Assembly (NCBI GenBank): GCA_902651635.1 | Contig: CACRSC010000084.1 | Location: forward strand, 1,934,112 to 1,998,111 | DNA: 64,000 bases | DNA from: Mastigamoeba balamuthi | Lineage: Eukaryota > Evosea > Mastigamoebida > Mastigamoebidae | Direction: 5' to 3' | In this document: in pieces, positions 56,355-64,000 of the stretch | How positions within the stretch are numbered: the first letter of the stretch is position 1 | Layout of the letters: every line of letters starts with the position of its first letter | The notes under the pieces: generated by a model | The model's database searches: none | What the model saw: only the letters and a program-made list of their open reading frames with translations | Told to the model about the DNA's origin: nothing | Translations under genes and position numbers: made by a program

Positions 56355-58844
56355 ATGGCCGAATCAGAGTACGCGGCCCCCGAAGCCCCCCGGCTGCAGG
56401 GCGACTGACGCGCTGCCCTCGCTCTTCTCTGGGCCCTGGGCAGAGCCGACGCGCTGCTGGCAGCAGCAGAGGGCCTCGAGGCCGAGGCAGGGCCAGCAGG
56501 AGCCCCGGACGCGGAGAAGCAGGCGGGGGAGGGAGGGCCCGAGGCGGAGCAGAGGGCGAGGGCTGCGACCAAGATACAGGCCACCTACAGGGGCCACGCC
56601 GTCCGCAGAGACCGCGCCAGGGCCTCCTCCCTGCCCCAGGCCCCTCTCGAGCCCTCTCCTCCTCCTGCCGCTGCTCCCGCTCAAGCACAAGCCGGTGCAG
56701 AAGCAGGCGCCCCTCCATCACAGATGCCGGCTGAGCCCCCGGCGGACCCCCGCGACAGGGCTGCGGCCCGCATCCAGGCCTCGTACCGCGGACACGCCAC
56801 CCGCAGGCGCATCGCCGACCAGCGGGCCGACCAGCAGCTGCACGGCACAGCCCCGGAGGCAGCCTCCTCCCCAGCAGCAGCAGAAGCAGCACCGGGAGCC
56901 CCTGGCGGGCCCGACGGCGAGCTCCCCCAGGAGCCCCAGGGTGACCCCCGCGACATCGCCGCCACGCGCATTCAGGCCACGTACCGCGGCCACGCCACAC
57001 GCTCCAGATTGGCTGCCCGCCGCGCTGCTCACACCGAGCTGGGAGAGCAGCCCCAGCCCCAGCCCCCCGAGAGCACACCCGGCGACGCAGCAGCAGCAGC
57101 AGCAGCAGCAGCCCCAGATGCTGCCCCGCAACAGCCAGAGGGCCACGAGCCCCCCGCAGCACCACCGGTCGACCTCGACAAGGCTGCCACCCGCATCCAG
57201 GCCTCGTACCGCGGCCATGCCACCCGCTCCAGAATGGCCGCACAGCGCTCTGCCGAGCCCCAAGGGGCAGGGGCCCCGGAGCAGCAGCCAGACATGCCAG
57301 CCGCTCCCCCGGTGGACGAGGAGAAGGCGGCCACGCGCATACAGGCCACCTTCAGGGGCCACGCCACCCGCAAGAAGCTCAAGGACCAGCAGGACCAGCA
57401 GAACCAGCAACCGCAGGACGCCCCTACCCCTCAGCAGAGCGGGTCTGCCGGACCAGACCCAGACAAGGCCGCCACGCGCATACAGGCTACATTCCGCGGA
57501 CACGCCACACGCAAGAAGCTCGCCCAGGAGCGCTCTGGGACTCCCGCTGCTGCCGGCAGCGCAGCAGGGGACTCGGCCGACCTCGAAAAGGCAGCCACGC
57601 GCATCCAGGCGACCTACCGGGGCCACGCAACCCGCAAGAAGATGACTGAGCAGACCTCTGCAGAGCAGCCCTCACCTGCCGCTGAGCCTGCAGCTCCGTC
57701 AGTGGACCTCGACAAGGCGGCGACCCGCATCCAGGCGTCTTACAGGGGCCACGCAACGAGAATGAAGTTCAGCAGAGACCAGCAGAGGCCCCAGCCCGAG
57801 GCCGAGGAGGGGGGACTCCCCTCGCAGCCACCGGTGGCCCCCGTGGACCCCTCAGCCAAAGCCGCCACGAGAATCCAGGCGACGTTCCGCGGCTACACAC
57901 AGCGCAAGCGGGTGGCTCAGAGCAGAGACGCCGCTGTCCGCATTCAGGCCACGTACCGCGGCCACGCAACGCGCAAGGCCCTCAAGTCGAGGCAGCAGGA
58001 AGCCACTCCCACAGCCCCGGCAGCAGACGGGAGTGCCCCTGCCGAGCCAGGAACCGACCTCAACAAGGCGGCGACCAGAATACAGGCCACCTACCGCGGC
58101 CACGCCACGCGCAAAAAACTGCAGAGCGTAACCGCTGGCGAAAGCGCCCAGACCGCAGCAGCAGCAGCAGCAACAGACGACCTCGACGGGCTCGACGGGC
58201 TGGGCGACGATCAAGAGCACAAGGACGATTCCGCAGCAGATATGCAGCTGGCTGCTGAGGAAAAGGGCGGAGAGGACCGCGGGTACCTGGGGGACGACAG
58301 CTCTCCGCCCCCTGGAAGCAAGCAGAAGCCCAAGTCCAAGACGCCAAAGTCGCCAGGCCTCAAGGCCCACTCTTCCGAGCGGCGCTCTGCCCCGGAGCAC
58401 GAGAGGAAGTACAGTCGTCCCAAGCCCGTCAGGACACTGCTCAAAAAGGCTCCGAAGCCTCCGCCGCAGCCTGAGCCCGAGCCCGAGCCCGAGCCCGAGA
58501 AGGCGCCGGGGCCTGGGCCAGACCACGGCAAGAGCCAATTCGCCTTCTCCACGGTCCCCCGCCCTCTGCCCAAGCAGCGCAAGCTGACACCCATAGCGGG
58601 TGTCCGCAATCCCCTTAGTACGCTTTCCACCGCTCTGACCCCCAGCACTGACACAGCACTGTACAACCCAGATGTTCTGCAGGTCCTGAGACCGGACCCG
58701 AGGTCGCCCAGATTCCAGGTGCCCAAATACCGCGAGTGGCACAAGCAACTCGAGGACCGCTACAAGACGCGCACAGAGGGCGTGCCCGACGACCGCGACC
58801 CGTGGGGCGACAGAGCGCGTGTTTCCTTTGCAAACGTGTACTAA
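56355..58844 (+). CDS. Protein with 11 IQ motifs
   Basis: Exons 56355-56368 and 56444-58844 give 804 aa. The 14-nt first exon (MAES plus two bases) ends at donor GTACGC; the intron has GACTGACGCGCT as branch and CTGGGCAG as acceptor. Eleven IQ motifs of the form AATRIQATYRGHATRKKL are spread from about residue 44 to 590, separated by Pro/Ala/Gln-rich linkers of varying length. IQ motifs bind calmodulin or related EF-hand proteins. After them come an acidic region (EEKGGEDRGYLGDDSSPPPG), a basic Ser/Lys segment and a conserved-looking tail (RFQVPKYREWHKQLEDRYKT to VSFANVY). Similar proteins occur in axonemes, but the localisation is not shown by the sequence. Motif calls are firm; the role is inferred. 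Confidence 0.85.
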
Positions 58845-59024
58845 ACACAGAGCAACTCGGCCACATCAACCATGAGGCTTTCGCCCTCATCGCGAAGTCA
58901 CACATACCTACGGGACTCAGTGCTCCACGCCAACACATCAACACTCAACACCATGGCCCCTTGCAACTGTATTTTTCTTTCTCGCTCTTGTGTTGTTTAC
59001 ATACTGAGAGCCGTAGCCGCGGGA

Positions 59025-60923
59025 TCAGACAGGCGGTCGGCCATCGCCACCACTCAAGAAAAAGTGATGGGCACCTTCCTGAGTGCAGAGAGGACTGGGC
59101 GTGGTCGCCCTCTGGTCAGTATAATAGGGTAGGCCGGTGCTGTGCACTTGCGTACTGATGGCGTAGAGCACTCCGAAGAGCATGAGGAGCTTGACCCACG
59201 TGACGTAGGCCGTGTGGTCCGAGCCGTCTTTGTCAAAGTCCTGGATGCTGCTCAGGGACGAGTGGCAGGCTCTGTGCGGTATCTCTCTGGTGGAGACCGC
59301 CTTCAAGTCTGTCAGCGAGCTATGGCGCTCAAACGGGTGCGGCGGCCTCTGGCTGGCGTCGAGTGAGTTGTGCCTTTGTCCCCTCACCACCTGGACGTGC
59401 TCAGGCTCCCCGTGCGCATGCTCTCCAGGTTCGATCACGCTTCCGGCGAGGGCCGCCTGGGTACTGCCGGTCAAACTGGTGGTCGGGCTACTGACTGCTT
59501 GGAGCTGGGGCACCGTGAACCAGTGGTGGCTCTTTACTTGCTGGGCTGTCATGCGTTCCCTGACGTTGGCCACTATGAGGTGCCTGATCAGCTCCCGGGC
59601 CTCCTGCGCCGTCGTGTCGATGAGCTGCCGTCAGAGCAAGAAAGGGGCTCAGAGAGAGAAAGACAACGGACCTGTGAGACAGAGCGCCAGACAACGCCAT
59701 CAAACCTCAGGGTGGCGTTGAGAGTGTCCTCCTTCCACGAGTTGTCCGTGGGCGTGGGTTCCTTGAAAGGAGGGCAGCCCCTCAGCCTGCGCGTATCAGA
59801 CACCATCGGTATCCCAGCCAGTGCGAGTGCCATGGGGACGCACAGGGCGAAGACGGTTGCGCCCAGAGACCAGAGGTCGCACTCCTTTCCGTAGGGTGCG
59901 CGTGTGTCGGCCATCTCGCAGCGCAGGACCTCGGGGGCTGTTGCAGTTGATGAGCAAAAGCGACGTGTGGCGGGGAGACAAGCAATCGATGGCTCACCGA
60001 GGTAGCAGGAGGTGCCCACGTACTGCGTGAGGTCCTCCACACTGTCTGCGAAGCACGCGTCGTCAAAGTCGATGATCTTGACGCTATCGCCGTGGGCGTC
60101 TGCCAGCAGCACGTTGTCGAGCTGCGTGTCGCGCACCGACGTAGCGCAGGGGCAGAGAGCGGCAGTCGGGGCAGCGCGTGAGGAAGAGTGGGCGCTGAGC
60201 GGTTGTACCTTGATGTCGCCTGCGAGGGCCCTCGGCGTCAGGGACGGCTGTGAGGGGCGCGAGTGGGTTGGCGGCTGGCGCACGGTGCACGACGCCCTGC
60301 GCGTGCATGTGGTCGATGGCGCTGGCCAGCTCGCACGTGATGTTCCTGGCGAGCCTCTCCCGGCTGCGGCCGCTGCAGCCTCCCAGCCGCTCTGCGAGGC
60401 TGCCCCCCTGGCACCTGCGCGGGCGGCTCTGCGGTGAGCTCTGTCTGGGCCGCGAGAGGCGGGGCCCGGGGTGGGATATGCGTATGCGCACAGCTCCATG
60501 ACGAGGAAGGCCGTGCCGTCGGCGGCCACGAGGGCCTCGTGGAGCTGGGCGACTGCGAGCGGCGTGCGGTGGCGCCTGAGCAGAGGGGCAGGGCGTGCTG
60601 TGCGTGCGCACTGTTGCGGTGGTGCAGCCTGCTCCAGCAGCCGACGCTGCGCCGCAGCTGGGCCTCCCCCGCGGGCCCCGGGCGCACCGCCTTGAGGGCC
60701 CACACGCTGCCGTCGGCCACCTTGGTGGCCCGGAAGACCTCGCCCACGGACCCCCTGCATGGCTCTGAGCAGCCGCGCGGGCTGCGGGGGGAGGGGCGCA
60801 CTGGCCCAGGAGGTCCGTGTGCGCGTCGTAGCTGTAGAGGGCGCTGATGGGCTGCCCGGCGCCCAGGCGCCTCAGCTGCCCTGCTGCCGCTGCCTCGCCC
60901 GCCTCGCCCGCCTCGGCCTGCAT
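59025..60923 (-). CDS. Ser/Thr protein kinase with C-terminal membrane segment and DFD motif
   Basis: Nine exons give 466 aa: 60923-60802, 60754-60612, 60552-60492, 60414-60284, 60219-60209, 60121-59998, 59937-59844, 59786-59672 and 59624-59025. Kinase landmarks: glycine loop LGQGSVGEVF, lysine in SVWALKAV, hinge FLVMELCQGGSLAERL, catalytic loop VVHRDIKLDNVLL, metal-binding motif KIIDFDDACF (DFD in place of DFG), GTSCYLAPEVLR, and ECDLWSLGATVFAL. After the kinase (to about residue 290) comes a Ser/His-rich region and one hydrophobic segment (WVKLLMLFGVLYAIST) near the end, suggesting a tail-anchored or single-pass protein. Exon 5 is 11 nt and encodes the catalytic Asp. The closest group is perhaps CAMK-like; substrates unknown. 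Confidence 0.85.
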
Positions 60924-61124
60924 GCGCTGCTGCTGCTCTGCTGCTGCTCTGCTGCTGCTCTGGGCTGTGCTTGCCGCCTAGCGTTGTTTGTCGCTTTTTC
61001 CTCGCCCTGCCGGTCTGCCCTCGGTGGCTTTTCTCTTTGTCCTCGGTTCCCCAATTCGATTTATCGCCAAAATAACCGCAATTGCTCGTGGTGTTTTGGG
61101 AATGCATGCCATTCAGGCATAAAG

Positions 61125-61196
61125 TTCCGAAGCCGGGAATCGAACCCGGGGCAAGCAGGTGAGAGCCGCTTATGTTACCAACTACACCACTTCGGA
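61125..61196 (-). tRNA. tRNA-Glu (anticodon CTC), second identical copy
   Basis: Reverse complement of the same 72-nt cloverleaf as at 8588-8659, with no difference. Immediate flanks are also alike: 5' ATTGTC(G/A)GTA and 3' CTTT. Only T3 follows before the sequence changes, so the nearest T4 is about 50 bases on and the terminator is weaker than for copy 1. Confidence 0.96.
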
Positions 61197-62450
61197 TACT
61201 GACAATGATTGAATCACCGGATACGCGCCAGAGCATGTGATCCCGATACAAATTGTTCAGGCAGAAATCTGTGCTGTGTGTTGGGTGGTCTCTCGTGGGC
61301 TGCGACGCCCGACGCCCGACGACGCCCGACGCCCGTCGCCTGCGTCTGCGCGTCTTGAGGGCCCGATGCGCCTCGCTCGTGGTGCAGGGCCTGTTGCCAC
61401 GAGCTGAGCGCTGTGCCGCCGCTGTCTGTGGTCCTCGCAGGGCGCTCTCAGTGTTGACGCCCCGCGCACTGCGACGTGTCTGACCAGTGCCTCTGGCGGC
61501 TCGTGGCCCTCCAGTCGCACGTGCGCTGCCTCACTCTGCCCCCGCTCTCGCTGCACGACCAGAGCAGGAGCGCCAGTCCTCCCCTGCTCCTGCTACAGGC
61601 TCACGCCGGGCTCTCAGCACCCGCCCTGTGCCACTGCACGGCAGCAGCAGCGGCGTGCTCTGGCCAGCCGCAGCCGCACCCGCCCTGCGCCCTCACCCCC
61701 CCTTGCTCGCTCGCTCGGGATCAGGGGCAGGGCTGCGCTCGGTTCCTCGGCGATGCCCCTGCCACGCCTGCTGCCGCGTACCTTCATAACCTAACCTCAC
61801 TCCCCCCCCAGTGTGCGGTCTGCTGCTGATATGATCTCATCGCTGACATCAACAGCAGAGTGCTCTGTGCGGTGCGCTGGTGAACTCTGGGGCGCTCGAT
61901 GACGCTTCCCCGCTGTCCTGATGCCCCGCCGAGCGCGCCACCGGACGTCCCCACAGCAACGGGCCCACGGGGTCTGGGGCAAGCGCATGCAGCAGTGCCC
62001 GACTGTGCTGGCTGGCGGGGCGACTTGCTGTCCCGCAGAGCTCTGCCAGACGATGCTCACCATCCGTTTCGGCCAGCCGCCCCGGCGGTGTATGAATCAC
62101 TCGATCCGCCCACTTCTATCGTGCGTTCTTGTTCTTTCTCCCACGGAACACTCGGTCATGAGACTAACCCCTCTGCATTTACAACGCCCGCCTTTGCAGT
62201 GCGTGCAACACGGCAATCAACTGGCCTGCGTGAGCTCACTCTCCACCGCGCATGTGGTCCGCGGGGTATGCACTGTGTGAGAAGCCAGTGTGCATACAAG
62301 CAGTGCCTGCGCACGACGTCCACCCCTCACACAGCTGCTCATGTTCCAGCTCAGTACACAGTGCTGAGTACAGCGCTCGCACATGCACACAAGTTGCCTA
62401 CGGCTATCTAGTATTTCCTCTTCCACTGCCGTGCGTGATAGCACAGCTCA
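61197..62450. other. Intergenic region without a supportable gene
   Basis: Moderately GC-rich to about 62100, then AT-richer. A short tandem GACGCCCGACGCCC array lies at about 61307-61337. Open frames are short and show no codon bias beyond base composition; none resembles a known family. Confidence 0.4.
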
Positions 62451-63463
62451 GTGAGTGAGCACATCGAGTAGCCTTGGTGGATGTTTGCAATTCGAGCAGG
62501 CAAATGAAAAGAAGCGTGAGGTATGCAAAACCTATGGAGTAGTGGGTGGTTGCCAGAGCAAATACAGTTTTTGGGCAACAAGAAATTATTGGCTGCTTGT
62601 GTGACCAAGTGACCATGGTGGCTCTTGATAAACTGTCATGTTTAAAGACTGTGCAAAAATATGGCCCCTGCAAGACTACAGTAGCATGTGAAAGACCCTT
62701 TGTGATAACCATGCATACTTGCTGGCCAATAATTGCGGTCAGACTGTAATGAAACATAAGTTGAACAGAGTGCCACCCAGGGTCATTGAGACATATAGTT
62801 TTATAACAACAATATCATATATTGTGAGATACTGTGAATGCAGGCCACCAATTATTCGAAGTACTCATGAGTCTGCTTCTATAAGTATCAGGCCCAATAT
62901 CAGTTGTATAAGCCATTTTCTTTATTGGTTATGTGAGTTATATATGAAAGCCTAGTATACCCTCGAATACTCTCATATATTCTCATATATTCCAATATGA
63001 GAGAACATGTTATAAGTGTTTTATAGCACTTTCCTACTCAAAACATGGTGCTTTTTAACATTTTGAGGTTTGTTTGAAGTTATGGCTAAATAAAATTTGA
63101 AAGGCGAATATATCGGAGAAAAACGAAGATAAGGCATCAAAAGTATATATTAGAATGTTCCCAACAATGAGGGGAGTCTGCTGGTATGCCATACGACCTC
63201 GAGTGAGCATTTGGGCAAAAGTTATTCGCGAAATACTAATAAAATCGATATTTCGCATGAAGGGAGTTGCCAAACCGAGAAATCATGCAGTCTAAACGAT
63301 TCAGGGGGTCGATGTTGACCTAAACGTGTCTGTTTCATCGTTTGGGATGAGAAGTTTTGGGGGACGGGGGGTCTACAAGAGGGTTTGGCTGGTTAGATAG
63401 GGAGTGGGAAGGAAAGTGAAGATGACCAGCCGCATGAGGGGGATGACCGAGTTGAGACATGTA

Positions 63464-63560
63464 TCATATATGGGCGAACTCGCTGCACTCACGCGATTCG
63501 AATGGTACCATTTTCATTGGATTCTGAGGGGTTGACGGACCGCTAGAGGGTCCGGAAGTT
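63464..63560 (-). repeat. Copy 2 of the FESRE coding-type repeat
   Basis: Minus-strand reading gives PQNPMKMVPFESRECSEFA, against AQNSMRLVSFESRESSESD near 10463-10530. Several of the base differences fall in third positions and are silent (GTA/GTG, CGT/CGG, GAG/GAA twice). Confidence 0.55.
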
Positions 63561-63974
63561 TTTGGGCAGGGCTTTAAAGCCAAAAAGTGAATTTTTGGGG
63601 TTTTTTTGAGAATTTGTGGGTAAGCAATAGGGACCCAGGTAACCAAGGAATATACCACCGGTAACCAAGGATTTAACCAAAACATAGCAAAAACCAGCAT
63701 TTTATCAAAATTTCTAGGATAACCCGGGGACCAAAGTTTATTAGACCAAACCACATGTTTTGATAGGATAACCCAAAATTTGTAGCCAAAACCTATCAAA
63801 ACCTAGGCCAGGCCTATATAAGGGCCTATAGGACCATATGTGACCCCCAACCTCAAAATTTGACCAACCTTTATTATGTTATATAAAGCATATATAGACT
63901 GTTATAAGGGTGTTTTGAGGGGTTTTGAAGGGATTTGAGCACCAAAATACTATCTCGGTAACGGCTACGAGTTA

Positions 63975-64000
63975 AGGAACGCCCTTGGTGTCATTCGAAC
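63975..64000 (+). repeat. Copy 3 of the FESRE coding-type repeat, cut by the window edge
   Basis: Plus-strand ACGCCCTTGGTGTCATTCGA reads TPLVSFE and its complement shares TTCGAATGACACCAA with copy 1. It lies in the opposite orientation to copy 2, about 450 bases away, so the two form an inverted pair at the window edge. Confidence 0.45.

Larger units (their letters stand above)
62451..64000. other. Second AT-rich island
   Basis: Strongly AT-rich to the window edge. Features seen are TCTCATATATTC repeats near 62970-62995, repeated GGTAACCAAGGA words (63639-63677), and one minus-strand open frame of 111 codons (63464-63799) unlike any family I know but containing the coding-type repeat described below. 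No terminal repeats or transposase recognised. Confidence 0.5.

Noticed and set aside
57000-58150. Possible CRISPR-like array of regularly repeated AT-CAGGC(C/G)AC words
   Set aside because: The repeats are the coding units of IQ motifs with irregular, in-frame spacing in a eukaryotic gene.
61253-61483. Open frames just right of the second tRNA-Glu
   Set aside because: Short, built partly from a GACGCCC tandem repeat, with no typical codon bias or domain.
63464-63799. A 111-codon frame in the right AT-rich island as a gene
   Set aside because: No family resemblance and no start context. Only a short part is supported, by similarity to other repeat copies, so I list it as a repeat rather than a gene.

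Overview
The window is eukaryotic nuclear DNA from an unidentified GC-rich protist. It has compact genes, short spliceosomal introns (mostly 40-140 nt), polyglutamine and poly-alanine/proline tracts, and third codon positions that are almost always G or C. The recognisable proteins are eukaryote-specific: a mitochondrially targeted isovaleryl-CoA dehydrogenase, a GPI mannosyltransferase, SNAREs, Sec13, a BEACH protein, PP2A-B56, MAT1, NKAP, SLX4, a borealin-type protein and ZNF598. DPCD near the left end argues for a cilium or flagellum, and leucine catabolism argues for a respiring mitochondrion. I cannot place the organism more precisely from the sequence.

Layout. 1-9.4 kb: DPCD, an orphan, isovaleryl-CoA dehydrogenase, a synaptobrevin, an F-BAR/PH-like protein, a small membrane orphan, MAT1, tRNA-Glu and a Pro/Tyr/Gly-tailed orphan. 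9.4-12.8 kb: an AT-rich island without a convincing gene. 12.8-27.1 kb: a neurobeachin-type BEACH gene (with an assembly gap in an intron), a DUSP23-type phosphatase, PIG-V, a coiled-coil orphan and PP2A-B56. 28-39 kb: an orphan with several GC-AG introns, ZNF598 (whose 5' half appears twice around a single N), MYCBP, borealin-like, NKAP and a glutamine-rich orphan interrupted by an in-frame TAG. 39.7-60.9 kb: SMYD-type SET protein, a secreted orphan, Sec13, TMEM50, SLX4, Vti1, a beta-helix protein, an orphan with a possible GATase-like fold, an 11-IQ protein and a membrane-tethered kinase. 61-64 kb: a second tRNA-Glu and a second AT-rich island.

There is no operon-like functional cluster; these are housekeeping genes packed in both orientations. 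Divergent pairs share 110-610 bp promoters rich in GATA(T)C-like words. Several genes serve membrane traffic (synaptobrevin, Vti1, Sec13, TMEM50, BEACH). Others serve cell-cycle, transcription and genome maintenance (MAT1, B56, borealin-like, SLX4, NKAP).

The most unusual property is the splicing signals. Most donors read GTGCGC, GTACGC or GTGCGT rather than GTAAGT. About nine of roughly 67 introns modelled by eye use GC-AG, usually GCACGC. Branch regions often read CTGA(C/T)GCG(A/G)C. An 11-nt microexon carries the catalytic Asp of the kinase. All exon models were made by eye from frame continuity and family alignment recalled from knowledge; no search was run.
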